DNA from: Cryoendolithus antarcticus
Lineage: Eukaryota > Ascomycota > Dothideomycetes > Cladosporiales > Cladosporiaceae
NCBI GenBank assembly: GCA_002077065.1
Contig: NAJO01000023.1
Coordinates: 62,001-126,000, forward strand
Direction: 5' to 3'
DNA: 64,000 nucleotides
Shown here: one piece after another, positions 11,967-22,703 of the stretch
How the letters are laid out: every line of letters starts with the position of its first letter
Position numbering within the stretch: the stretch's first letter is position 1
Made by a program: the position numbers and the translations under genes
The notes under the pieces: model-generated
What the model saw: only the letters and a program-made list of their open reading frames with translations
The model's database searches: none
What the model was told of the DNA's origin: nothing

Positions 11967-13267
11967 ACTTTTATTAGTCGTTGAATCAAGCTCGATACCT
12001 TTGGCAGATTTCAGGTTCACCCCAGGGTATCTATTCACAACTCACTCTCTGCTGCTTGGCTCGTAAGAGCGTAGGTATGGCGCAATGGACAGGTGCCTTA
12101 ACACGAACTAGCTCATGCCAAGCTTCCGGACCGTGAGTCTGTCTCGACGGTTTGATTGAGCAACCAGGAAGAGTTCTGGAAAAGTTCCTCGGTCTTCGCG
12201 AGGATGATCGTGATGAAATCGAGTCTCATTTGTCGTCTCGGGCTATGCGAGCTTTGATGTAATCCCAGAGGTCCTGTCATGCTATGCAGAGGGACTTGAT
12301 AGCAGTCATCACGAGCTTTCAGCCGGGGTCACACTATAGCCACGATTACGTCTTAAATCACGGCTCTAGAGTCCGAAGTAGGTCAGGTCCTGGACAGGTT
12401 ACATAGTACGTTACTCGCGGCGTGCCGTGGGCAGCTCCAGGACAGTCAGGTGCTGGCTCGGGGCTGATAGCAACCTCTACTTTGACGTGGGATGAGTCTA
12501 CTGTGTAGCGGCCTTGTGATCGGTGGACTCCACAATTCGCACGGCGCTTCTCTCCCATCGCATGATTTCAATTTGTGCGTACTGGTGAGCACGATGCCTT
12601 GCCGTGATTTGGGCAATGTTGGAATGTATCTATCTGTCGACTTTTCGTGGAGCCGACGGGAATGCTACGGAAACACGGCCGACAGTCCCACGCCAGAGCA
12701 TGACAGATTTGAACAAGAACTCGGATGGCCAGCGATCTAAGTGGAGGCGGCAGATCCGCGCATTGAAAACTGGCGGCTGCGGGCGACGCGGCGCTGCACG
12801 ATCGTGCTTGCCCCACGTCTGAAAGTTGAGTGGAGCGTGCACTCGAAGTCCAACTCTTGAGACTCGAATCGTCACTTTCACACTTCGACCATAATACCAG
12901 CAGGCGATTTTGTGTGCTCACGCTTTAGCACCCGGCCACTCACGGCCACCGCCCTCTTGGTGGTGTGTCAGGCTCCCAACGCTCTCCGCTCCGCCACCTC
13001 CACCCCATCTCATTGCGACATCTTCAACATTCTTGGCATATTCAGCTCAGCAACGGCGTTCCGGCATTCATAACGACGAGATACCCAAAGGATACACGAG
13101 AGGACCTATCAGCCTGAGGATCTTGCTACAAAATTATCGCACTTCATTTCTCTGCTTTGCACTCTTTACACCCCGGGTGGCATCTTCAGCGCTCGAGTGG
13201 ACCAAAAATCGCGCAAATCCCGCAACCTAGTCGACCCTGCGTTTCTTCGCTGCACACGCACCCAGGT
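11967..13267. other. Long intergenic region upstream of copper-fist gene
   Basis: About 1.3 kb without a supported gene. The last 350 bases are rich in CT-tracts typical of a fungal promoter and 5' leader. Short frames on both strands lack family resemblance. Confidence 0.45.
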
Positions 13268-15009
13268 ATGGTCGTGCGTGAGGATGGCTCCAAATGGGCA
13301 TGTCAGTCATGTCTGAAGGGTCATCGTGTCAGTGGATGTACACATACTGGTAAGTCTGGTATCTGGTTCTGTGCTCTACTAACATGCTGACACTCATCCA
13401 AGATCGAGAACTCGTCCTTGTCCCAAAGAAAGGCAGGCCTACGACACAGTGCCAGCACTGTCGTCAAGAGCGCAAAAGACGATCTGCGCATGTCAAGTGC
13501 GACTGCGGCGAGTCAGACAAGCCGCACCATTCCAAGGAGAAATGCATACATCTTCGCGAGGCTGAAGAGCAGGCAAACAGGGCTCGCAGTGGTAATGACG
13601 ATTATTTTTCTGAGGACCAGGAAGGTCATCTTGCTGCAGTGACCGAGGAACAAGGTTGCTGTTGCCATCATGGCGGACAGTGCTCATGCGCCATACTGAA
13701 GAGGGAGGACAGCCACGACGGAATATCGCCACACGGCAAGCCTGCGGTTCAGAAACCCAGGCTTGACTCGCACAAGTCGGAGAGCTCACTCACTGTTTTT
13801 TCGAACGGCCACCACAAGCCGGTTCACCGCAAGAACTTTGCTGCTCACGAGTGCGGGATGCCTTACAAGATCCCGATGGCCAGAGCGCACACCGTCGAGC
13901 ATGCCGTTGCTCGTGCTGCTCGACGCTCAGTCGACAATCTGTCCTTGAACGCATCTAAGCCGTGCCCTGCAAGATCTGCTCAGATATCACGCCGTAACTC
14001 TGCAAGGCGTATGTCCAAGTCTGAGCAAGCATCGCCCAAGCTCACGGCTGCTACATACAGCAACGTCGCTGGTAGCGGCACATCAGACTTTACGGCCTTC
14101 GATTTTGCAGGATACATGCCGAGCCAATATCCCGAAGGTGAAATCTCGACAACGAGTGACTCAATGTTCCCGCCTCTTGAGCCTCTATCAAGTATGTCTG
14201 ACTACACTTTCGACCCGTGGTCAGCTTTCCCTTCTGCGGATGGCCAACCTGTGCCCAATAACAACCCGTTCGGAGTGTGGCCAACTAGTGCTCCAGATCT
14301 AGCCCAGCCTGCGCTGACTGCGGCCTCGTCGGGCACTCAATCTGAGATTGACGAGGTCCCAATGATGGAAGATTTCGAGCCGGGCATGCCAAGCATCCAG
14401 GAAGACGATGGTACATTCGACTTCGATGGACTTCCCACCAACTCGCCGTCCATGAATAGGCGTAGCTTGCCCGCCAACTTCTTTGGTAATGCCGATCTTG
14501 ACCTGCCGGACTTGAGTAACGAGTGGCAAGAATCTGTTGGTCCGGCAAACAGCACCGCGGAAACGTCGAAGGCTGTAGACGGCATCATGGCACTCGAAGG
14601 CGCATGGCAAATCCCTGCCTTCGCAGACAATACGATTGTCACACCAGATTCCGGCGACGATGCGTTCACTACATATACATCAGGTCGTGAGACCGCCCGT
14701 TCCGTCGGCTCTGTCAACACGCCTAACGACGATCTCATGCGTTCACTCTTCCCGGAGATGGACTTCACGAGCACAGTCAACACGCAGTCAGTGACAATTG
14801 CCGAAGCTACCAAGTCATCAGCGTTCCTGTCGCAGCTCTCCTCCGCTGACGCGCCCAACTCCTTCGACGCCTTTCCCGATGCCGACGACTTTACCTCCCA
14901 GCCCTGGACTGACGGCTCAATCAATGTGCCTAACGACCCCTTTACCTCGTCCTACGCCTTTGATCAAGATTTTTCAAGTCAAGATTACTCGCCAAGCTGG
15001 ACTCAATAA
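13268..15009 (+). CDS. Copper-fist transcription factor, 562 aa
   Basis: Exons 13268-13349 and 13403-15009 with a GTAAGT donor, CTAAC branch and CCAAG acceptor; the intron splits the DNA-binding domain. The N-terminus is a canonical copper fist: C12-x2-C15-x8-C24-x-H26 zinc site after MVVREDG, then the basic KKGRP minor-groove motif near 35-39. A cysteine/histidine cluster at about 112-123 (CCCHHGGQCSC) is the kind of Cu(I)-sensing patch seen in Ace1/Cuf1/Mac1 regulators. The remaining 430 residues are Ser/Thr/Asp-rich and probably an activation region. It is expected to act in the nucleus, controlling copper uptake or detoxification genes. Whether it is an Ace1-like detoxification activator or a Mac1-like uptake activator cannot be decided; a single Cys cluster near the N-terminus is all that is clear. 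Confidence 0.9.
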
Positions 15010-15403
15010 CAGTAGTAGCGGGCGGGATGCCCATTAGTGCGAACGTGACATCCCCGACCGTAGTCTCTACTACATTGCTGTTCTGCGGCGCGTTGGGTGC
15101 GACATCTCGGTTCTTTGGTGTTCCGTTTTGACGTGTGCGCTGCATTACTGTGTTGGTCGCTGCATGGGGTCGAGGCGTGTTGGCGTGGAATCGGCCACGC
15201 TAAGTTTCCGGTGAAGGAGTCCTGGAAGACAGTGTGACCATCCTTGACTTTGGGAGTGGTCGGTACATAGGCTTTTGCAACGATTCATGAACGTTTGTGT
15301 GCCATTTTCATGTGATCTGCTCCAATGTTGTCCGTTCTACGTTGCTGACGCGGCTGTCCGTGCTAAGACTTGGTTGCCGTGGTTCACAGCCTCAATCTCG
15401 AAC
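15010..15403. other. Intergenic, no gene seen
   Basis: 3' flank of the copper-fist gene and promoter of the glycoside hydrolase gene. Confidence 0.5.
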
Positions 15404-16201
15404 ATGATAACAAGACATCCATTGAGAAGCATCACTATCATTGCATTATATCTAACGTCCATGGCATCTTCAAAGCGCGGCCTCGCATGGCCGAACGACA
15501 ACAAAGACCCAGTATTCCCATTCACGAAACCTGGATCTAAGATCTCATGGCTCTACAACTGGTCGCCAAACCCTACATCCGGCAATGACACTCTGAACTT
15601 CATCCCAATGCAATGGAATCATGTCAATGCTCCCGAACTGGCAAGCAGGATAGCCGCCGCGAAGGCGACTGCAATCCTGGCTTTCAACGAGCCAGAGCTA
15701 CACGATCAAGCCAACATGACTGTCGAAGTCGCGGCAAAGACCTGGCTAGAACACATCGAGCCTTTGCGAAAGCAGGGCATCCGATGCGGTAGCCCTGGCA
15801 TCTCTTCTGCACCTCAAGGCGTCACCTGGCTTGCCTCCTTCCTCGCTGCCATCCGAGCCCAGGGAGGAGACATAGATTTCTACTGCTTCCACTGGTACGG
15901 CGAGACGCAGGGCCAATTCTACGACTACATCTGGTCGACCTACCACCAGCTTGGTCCCAATAAGCCTGTGTGGATCACGGAGTTTGCGTGTACGAATTGG
16001 AATGTTGAGAGGCCGTTGGAGAGGCAGCATGTAGAGAGCTTTGCGAGGGATTGTTGGAAGTATCTGGATGGGCTGGAGTGGGTCGAGAGGTATGCTTGGT
16101 TTGGTGCGATGAGGGATTGTGGGACTGTGGGCAAGTACGCGAGCTTACTGGACGATCAGGGTGGGCTGACGGAGTTGGGCAAGGCATATCGGGATGGGTG
16201 A
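15404..16201 (+). CDS. GH128/Asl1-type glycoside hydrolase (beta-1,3-glucanase), 265 aa
   Basis: A single-exon gene with a TIM-barrel glycosyl hydrolase catalytic core. Recognisable motifs are an early KRGLAWPND strand, the acid/base strand ILAFNEPE, a DFYCFHWYG strand, and the nucleophile strand PVWITEFACTN, followed by a W-containing final strand (RYAWFGAM). This is the GH128 family, which cuts beta-1,3-glucan. Two starts are plausible: 15404 gives a weak hydrophobic leader (SITIIALYLTSMAS), while 15461 gives a leaderless 246-residue protein beginning MASSKRG. The former would suit secretion or wall localisation and the latter an intracellular enzyme; I favour 15404 only slightly. Further upstream ATG codons exist in frame but look like leader sequence. 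Confidence 0.85.
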   Translation: MITRHPLRSITIIALYLTSMASSKRGLAWPNDNKDPVFPFTKPGSKISWLYNWSPNPTSGNDTLNFIPMQWNHVNAPELASRIAAAKATAILAFNEPELHDQANMTVEVAAKTWLEHIEPLRKQGIRCGSPGISSAPQGVTWLASFLAAIRAQGGDIDFYCFHWYGETQGQFYDYIWSTYHQLGPNKPVWITEFACTNWNVERPLERQHVESFARDCWKYLDGLEWVERYAWFGAMRDCGTVGKYASLLDDQGGLTELGKAYRDG

Positions 16202-16316
16202 GCGTTTGATCAGGACCGGGACCGACTGCGCACCTGGCGAGCTCGTCTGTCGCACGAAGACAAATAGAAGATATTAAGGAACATGCTGACTTCCCAGTAT
16301 TGCCACTGAGATATGA

Positions 16317-16817
16317 CTATGTGCGACGACTTCTTTTTCGGCAGTTCATGGCCATGAGCACAAGCTCGGCCTCTCTTGATTCTACGACTGCACACACTAC
16401 AGCGCCCGAGTTCCGATACGATCTGTGCGATCCACCAACCAGCGTGCTTATGTCTCCCCAGTCGCTTTGCTGCAGGTACTCAGCCTCAAAGGCACCAATT
16501 TTGGCTTCCAGGTCGTGCAAGTACTTGTCCCCGGCCTCAGGCCATAGATCAGGCGACACTTGCATACGACTTGGCATCTCCTCATTGCACCACAATGGTC
16601 TCGATACCTTCGACCTGCGGATGATCGCCGACAACAAAAAAGGCTAGTAACGATCAGAACGTCACCTGTCGACAGTAGCGACAACACAGCGGTCAAGCAG
16701 ATGGTCCGCTGCAGCATGGGTTGGGATGGTGATACCCAGAACACACTCCGGATCATGCGAGGTAATGGTGGCGCTCCAGCCTTCGCTTGCTGAGACTTGC
16801 TCCACGGATGCCGACAT
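16317..16817 (-). CDS. Hypothetical protein, 149 aa, two exons
   Basis: Exons 16817-16666 and 16614-16317 join across a 51-nt intron (GTGACG donor, CCGCAG acceptor) without breaking frame. The product is small, soluble and mildly acidic, with a central DLWPEAGDKYLHDLEAK helix and a basic C-terminus (RKRSRR). No family was recognised. Support is the matching phase and coding-like composition of both exons; the start is the first ATG in the 5' exon, but the frame is open further upstream and another 5' exon is possible. It is convergent with the GH128 gene and divergent from the surface protein gene. Confidence 0.45.
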
Positions 16818-17115
16818 ATCGGAAGCCAGAAGTACACATCTTCTCGCCAGGGGAAGGATCAATGACCTGACCAAGCAGGTCAATGCCCTGATGCTCAGGC
16901 CTCTCTTGTAAGTATGGAGACATCAGGCCATGGCCGGATACTCAAGAGTAGAAGATGGCGCAGTAGGCCTCACCGGTAAGCGTTGGTATAAGTTGAAGTT
17001 ATCCGAAAGATCGCAGGAGATTGCTCCAGTCACCACGCATCTTTGAGGCTCTTCATCAAATTCCCCACCATTCAGCAGAGACTTTTAACCCTCAATCGCT
17101 TTGCTAGCAGCCAAC

Positions 17116-17837
17116 ATGCGTTCCACTGTATCTCTGTTGATCGCCCTGGGGCTAGCTAGCAGCGTCGCTGCTCATGCCGCTGGCAAGGGTAGGCTTGGTA
17201 AGATGACTCTCGACAAGCGCCAAGTCATCACCACGGTCTGTGCAGCTGCGCCAGCAAATACACCCCCTGGGCTACTCTGCGCAGCATCTTGTGGTCCGGG
17301 GAACATCGACTGCACTGCGAACTACTGCTTCAACCCCAGCGCCGGCGAGACGTGCTGCTCCGATGGTCGTGAGTCTGCCCATCGCGACACATTGTGGCTT
17401 GTCCAGAAATGCTGACAGTCGTTTCAGACTACTGTCCGGCAGGCGAGCATTGTGTGGTCTACACAGACGGCTCGCCAGGCTGCTGTCCTGATGTGGGCGA
17501 CTGCCCAGACTTCCTCTCTACCGTATCGACAGTTCCGGGCGGCTTCTCGACCTCGACCTCGACTTCGACCTCTGCATTGACGAGCACATCCTCGATCGTC
17601 TCGGCGTCCACCACGAGCTCATCTACCAGCGCTCCGATCGCTGCCACGCCTTCAATCCCGGCACCGTCATCAATCGTCTCGTCGTATCCCACGGCTTACG
17701 GCAACGGAACCAACTACACCAGCAGCACCACCCCGAGCATCGCAGTACAGACGACTAATGCTGGAAACAGGCTGTGCGCTGCGGAAGAATTGGTCTTCGC
17801 GCTGGGTGGTGTGGCGATAATACTCCGGTGGCTGTAG
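17116..17837 (+). CDS. Secreted, GPI-type cysteine-rich surface protein, 220 aa
   Basis: Exons 17116-17368 and 17428-17837; GTGAGT donor and TTTCAG acceptor. The protein has a signal peptide (about 1-22), a dibasic KR at 34-35 suited to Kex2 processing, and then a cysteine-rich region with granulin-like spacing (CC-DG-x-YCP-x2-EHC and later GCCP-x3-DC) to about residue 130. A Ser/Thr-rich stretch follows, including a (TS) repeat, and a C-terminal hydrophobic tail after a small-residue region, as expected for GPI anchoring. It is probably a wall or plasma membrane surface protein. Function is unknown; proteins of this plan are common at the fungal surface. Confidence 0.8.
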
Positions 17838-18039
17838 GATCGTTGCACTGTATGAGTGCATGATCAGGGGATTGTAATGAGATGGTGGGGGAAGTACTTG
17901 AAGCGTGCTTGAAGATTGTGACACAAGATGAGCCCAAGGGAAAGAGTTTGCGGTCAAGAATGCAATGCGTAATCGACTGATGGAAAAGGATGTGATGTAG
18001 CTGTATGCTAAAGGTTGGCTTAGTTCAGCGGACAGACCG

Positions 18040-18466
18040 TTACTTTCCATTGCACACCTGCTTGCCACCCCCTGTGACAATGCTACACTTCTTCATTGCA
18101 CCACAAACCGTCCATGTCTTGCACTCATAGATAGTCGCTCGACAGCCACAGTGGCTCTTTTGATCATCAAGTCGGCCGCTGAATGCGAAGCATCGGACCG
18201 CGTCGCGAGAACCGGCATCTGTGGTAAATGCATCGGGCCTTAGAAGGGGTAGGCCGAGGCTTGCATTGTAGACGTCAAATGCGTCCGACCAAGGTGATCG
18301 TGGGGTTCCCTGATGGCCCCTGCAGGGAAATGCGATGTAATATATTAGAGACGCGGTCGAGCCACCTTCCGTAGAAGTACCGGAGGACAACCGCACTTCA
18401 ATTTCACCGATGGATTGCTACAAAGGCGCGCAGGCTCTCGAGATGAAGACGTATGGCGGCGGACAT
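18040..18466 (-). CDS. Possible small cysteine-rich protein, 112 aa (low-confidence model)
   Basis: The 3' part (18319-18040) encodes a Cys-rich domain with seven cysteines in about 50 residues, including a CGCR motif and WTVCG, ending CNGK-stop. A good acceptor (CCCTGCAG with a CTAAT branch) precedes it. A candidate first exon at 18466-18408 (GTGAAA donor) joins in phase. No clear signal peptide is visible in that first exon, which weakens a secreted-effector reading; a different upstream exon could supply one. It lies between a surface protein and a cellulase gene. No family recognised. Confidence 0.3.
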
Positions 18467-18930
18467 GTCAACAATCATCAGACGGCGAGTTGTCGACGTC
18501 CGATGACTTCGACAGTGGCTTGACGGGTATTGTGGATGAGGGAAGGACGAGCAGAGAGGCATCTCTGACGGCTCGAAGTTCAGCCTCATATCCCTGCGCA
18601 ACATCACTAGGCCTGATCAGGCACGGCCTCCATTACGGATACATAACTTGACAGCACTCCGACTCCCCGAGCCGCTGATATAGTCTTGTGATGTTGCATC
18701 TCCCTGCCCAAATTTCCGCATCGACGGTCCGCTGAACATGGCAGAGATGGCCGTTCTGGAGCGAAAGTGGCGAGATGAAATCAAGCACGGAGCCGAGATC
18801 CTGGGGCAAGTGAGGTCTCTGGGGAAGATTGGCATGGTATAAGTACATTGTCTTTGTCTCATCGTCAATATACTGTTCCCAGCGCGATTCTCTTCCTCCT
18901 CAGCCACAGTACACTCACGCCGCCGAAGCA
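18467..18930 (+). promoter_or_regulatory. Putative promoter of the GH7 endoglucanase with paired CreA-type sites
   Basis: Two CTGGGG hexamers (18801-18806 and 18819-18824) fit the SYGGRG consensus of the carbon-catabolite repressor CreA/Cre1 and lie 18 bases apart, about 110-130 bases before the ATG. A TATA-like GGTATAAGT lies near 18835. CreA repression of cellulases through paired sites is established in other fungi; here it is inference from sequence alone. Confidence 0.4.
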
Positions 18931-20571
18931 ATGGCATCCATCATATCCCTCTCGGCCGCAGCTGCCGCTCTGTTCACCTCGGTCGCGGCTCAGAAGATCG
19001 GTACTCAAGTCCCCGAGGCTCCCCCAGCGCTCACGACCTACAAGTGCACGACCGCTGGCGGTTGCGTACAGCAAGCCTCCTCCGTAGTCATCGACTGGAA
19101 CTACCATTGGTTCCATGAAGATGGAGGAGTCGCTGCCTGCAACAACGCAAACGGCCTTGACCCCAGCTGCGTGATTGAGGGAGCGAACTACGCCTCCGCA
19201 GGTGTAGCAACTTCTGGAGACGCCTTGACGCTGCACCAATATGTGCTCAACAACGGCACGTACCAAAACGCCTCGCCCAGAGTCTACTTGCTTGCTCCGG
19301 ATGGACAGAACTACGACATGATCAAGCTGCTCGGGCAGGAGATTAGCTACGACGTCGATGCGTCGACTCTTGTTTGTGGAGAGAACGGTGCTCTCTACCT
19401 CAGCGAGATGGACGCTACGGGTGGCCGAACCGCGGCGAACCCAGGTGGTGCAGCGTACGGTGCTGGATACTGTGACGCGCAGTGCCCTGTTGGCGACTGG
19501 TTCAACGGCACCGTCAACACTGGCGGTCTCGGATCTTGCTGTAAGTGATGTTTGTGAATCTGGCCATTGGCATACACTGACATCCGAGCAGGCAACGAGA
19601 TGGATCTTTGGGAAGCCAACGGCCGCGCAACAGCCCTCACCCCTCACCCTTGCAGTGTGAACAGCATTGGAGGCTGCACTGGCTCCGCTTGCGGCAGCAC
19701 CGGCTATTGTGACAAGAACGGCTGTGGCTTCAACCCATACGCCCTCGGCCAGCAAGGCTACTACGGGCCCGGTCTGACCGTTGACACAAAGAAGAAGATC
19801 ACCGTCACCACATCCTTCCACACCAGCGACGGCACCTCGACCGGCACATTGACTGAGATCACTCGCCAGTACATCCAGGATGGCGTTGTCATCGCTAACG
19901 CTGTTGCCGGCTCCTCCTCCGGCTTCCCTGGCCAGAACTCGTTGACCGACCCATACTGCTCCGCATCCGACAGCTTTGGCCAGACACTCGGGGGTTTGAA
20001 GACCATGGGCGAGGCGCTTGGTCGCGGGATGGTCTTGGTGCTATCCATCTGGAACGACGCCGGCGGGTACATGACCTGGCTCGACAGCGGTAACAGCGGA
20101 CCATGCTCTGCCACTGAGGGCAACCCGTCTTTGATCATCCAGCAGAACCCGACCACGTACGTGGTGTTCTCCAACATCCGCTACGGTGACATTGGCTCCA
20201 CTTGGTCCATTAGCAAGCCTCCTGTCAGCAGCAAGAGCAGCACTAGCACCAGCGTCAAGCCGACAACAACCTCCAGCCAGATCCTCGGCTCCACGACCGT
20301 GGTCCCAACCACAACGACCAAGCCCACCACCGTCTCCACAAGCACCAGCAAGCCGACAACCACCACAAAGCCCACCACGACCACAAAGCCAGCTCCGCCA
20401 ACCACCAAGTCGACCACCACGACTAAGTCCTCGGCTACCACCACCAAGCCGAGCCAGCCGACCGCTACCCACTACGGGCAGTGCGGTGGCAAGGGCTACA
20501 GCGGCCCGACTGTGTGCGCCAGCCCATGGACATGCAAGGTCAGCAATGACTACTACTCGCAGTGCTTGTAG
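18931..20571 (+). CDS. GH7 endo-beta-1,4-glucanase with CBM1 (Cel7B/EG1 type), 529 aa
   Basis: Exons 18931-19540 and 19592-20571 with GTAAGT and GAGCAG borders. A signal peptide (about 1-20, ending VAA) precedes the GH7 core (about 21-425) carrying the catalytic EMDLWEAN block, with E206 nucleophile, D208 and E211 acid/base. A Thr/Lys/Ser/Pro-rich linker (about 430-490) leads to a C-terminal CBM1 (about 494-529) with HYGQCGG and the conserved cysteines. The region after the catalytic block lacks the extra loops that roof the cellobiohydrolase tunnel, and the C-terminal core ([16 protein letters not shown]) is of the endoglucanase type. It therefore probably hydrolyses cellulose internally outside the cell. 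Regulation by cellulose/glucose is likely given the CreA-like sites upstream. Confidence 0.93.
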
Positions 20572-21247
20572 TCATAGAACAGTACAGTTCATATAGCATT
20601 TCAAAGTTCGCTTCCATGCCCCTCCACTCTAATTTACCCAATCTCCGTCTCTATGCCGCCGCTTTTCAATGAAACGTCGATCGTGACATCCATAGGAGGT
20701 TCATGTACACCAGACACCATACCTACGGTGCCTCGGGTGACGTGTCTTGGATCTTGAGAAACGCTGTGGGCAATGGTAGCGTAACATCGCAAGTCACAGC
20801 TGCTTTCAACGTCTAGTCTTGAATGCTCCCACGAACCCATGTGTTTGGTGTCCACCGTTGGAGATCGAAGTCCGCAAATCATGAAATCACTCACAACTAC
20901 ATCGAAAGGACCTTATACCGTTCGAAACCCACCAAGCATTACAACAGATATGTGATCACCTTGACCGCCGAATATGAACTCGATCAGACGGGTCGTTGGC
21001 AGTGAATCGTGATATCGCTGTTCCACGATCACCCCAGATGCGTGGTTGGGGTTGAGCATCCCTAACCCTACAGTCCAGGAATTAGCAGCAAGCTGCCCTT
21101 CCTTGTCTTTGACCCGTGCTAGCTGTCAATCCGGATCTAGCTGGCCGCACGTCTTGGGTCGAAGGAGACGCGAAGGATGAGATGAGTAATGTATGTCGTC
21201 TAATGATGCATCGCCGTTGATGCTTACCACTTCGTCCAACCCAACCC
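20572..21247. other. Intergenic between convergent genes, no gene seen
   Basis: 3' flanks of the GH7 gene and riboflavin kinase. It contains one CCCTAACCCTA run at 21060-21070, too short to be a telomere relic. Confidence 0.5.
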
Positions 21248-22243
21248 CTACTCCCCCACCTCCGTCCTCCCCTCGAACTCCAACAAGTACGGATCCCGCC
21301 TGAAGTCCGCATAAGCATTTCGATCCATACTCCTCTTCCCAACCTCCATGTCCTCCCTGATATCCTCCACCAGTGAGTCCAGACTAACATAGTCGTACTC
21401 TGGCCTGATGAATCCCAGAATCACAAGATTCATATGACTCCCATAGAAGTCTTGATTGAACTTGTGAAGCAGATGAACCTCGACGGATCGAACCGTATTC
21501 TTGTAGAACGGATTCCAGCCGATCGACATTACCATTGGGTAGACGTTGGGTTTCGAGTCTGTGGCGGGTGAGGCAGAGAGACCGGCATAGCCGTAGTAGA
21601 CGCCTGATTCGATGTCTTCGTGGCCACCGACTGAGAGGCCAGTGACAGGGATGTTGGCTGTGGGGATGCCGAGCTGGGACAAGTGTCAGTCCAGAGCTGG
21701 TAACAGTGTATCGTCGATCCCGTTGATGTTCATAGACAGGTGGAGGTCGAAGCGAGCACTCCTGAATGGGATCTCCAGTGTCGTGCAAGGCACGGACGTT
21801 GCTGGACCCAGCTTGAGTCTTCGTGCACCTCTTCTGCTACCAGTACCACCCATCTCAGCTCGTCCCAACCCCATGGTGCTGGAGTTCTGACACGCATGTG
21901 GCGAATCCGTCCACGTGTCGGCCTTGATATGTCATGCCTGGCGATACCTCGCGTACGCCCATCGGACAGCGACATGTTTGACAGCGGCTGATAGCAGCAC
22001 TCATGGCTACCCACAGCGTAGCGAACCGGTCTTCATCTCGTATCGTGCCTTCCATGTACGACAGTCGTGTTGCTCAAGATCTTGATTGAGACAGGACAAG
22101 GAAGAGAATGATGATAGATGGCTTACCTCTTTGCTGCCTCGTCCGAAGCCTTTGATGACTTTGCCATTTAGTCGTAGAGGAAAGGGTGGCGTGGGTCCGC
22201 TGTCTGGACCTGCTGTGGGATCCCGGGGTCCGTTTGGTCGCAT
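21248..22243 (-). CDS. FMN1: Riboflavin kinase, 180 aa
   Basis: Exon 1 is 22243-22127 and exon 2 is 21673-21248. The joined protein starts MRPNGPRDP, has [14 protein letters not shown] and [12 protein letters not shown], and continues directly into LGIPTANIP, which contains the family's GxPTAN motif that binds Mg-ATP. Conserved [12 protein letters not shown] and the C-terminal [20 protein letters not shown] helix follow. It phosphorylates riboflavin to FMN in the cytosol. The length matches single-domain eukaryotic riboflavin kinases. The intron is 453 nt, long for this window; GTAAGC donor and CCCAG acceptor are clear and homology requires the two exons to abut. Confidence 0.92.
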
Positions 22244-22703
22244 CGTGATGAATCTAGGCGACTCAGCTATGCGGATGTAACGTGGACGACGGCTGTGAGA
22301 GTGTTCGCGGCGAGCTGAGACTCCAAGGCAGTGAATGAGGGGGCGGTGATAGAGTCACAAATGTGGGTAGATGTTAAGCACTAAATGATGGCGCATTAGA
22401 CTACATTCACTCGCTGAATGCCTCAGGCATGTATATCAAAAGCCGATCTCCTGTGGAGACAACAATTTATTCCACACTGCTCAAACACCGTGAGTGTTCA
22501 ATAGACGTATTACAATTGATCTATCTCAACGATGTCACAGCACTGAAGCCGCCTACCCATTCCCATCACCGGTGCCTGTGCGGCATTCCGTGTCTTGCCC
22601 AATCACTACTTCCATTGGCAACACCGTGCCAGACGGCGCGATCATGCTCTTCGTCAAGCCTGCCGAAGCCATCATGGCTCTCGACTTATTTTCTCGAACT
22701 ACT
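22244..22703. other. Intergenic, no gene seen
   Basis: Promoter of the riboflavin kinase gene and 3' flank of the ERT1-like gene, both on the minus strand. Confidence 0.5.

Noticed and set aside
12358..12921. Short open frames on both strands upstream of the copper-fist gene
   Set aside because: No conserved features; they coincide with promoter-like CT-rich DNA.
21060..21070. CCCTAACCCTA, telomere-like repeat
   Set aside because: Fewer than two units, no degenerate flanking copies; expected by chance.
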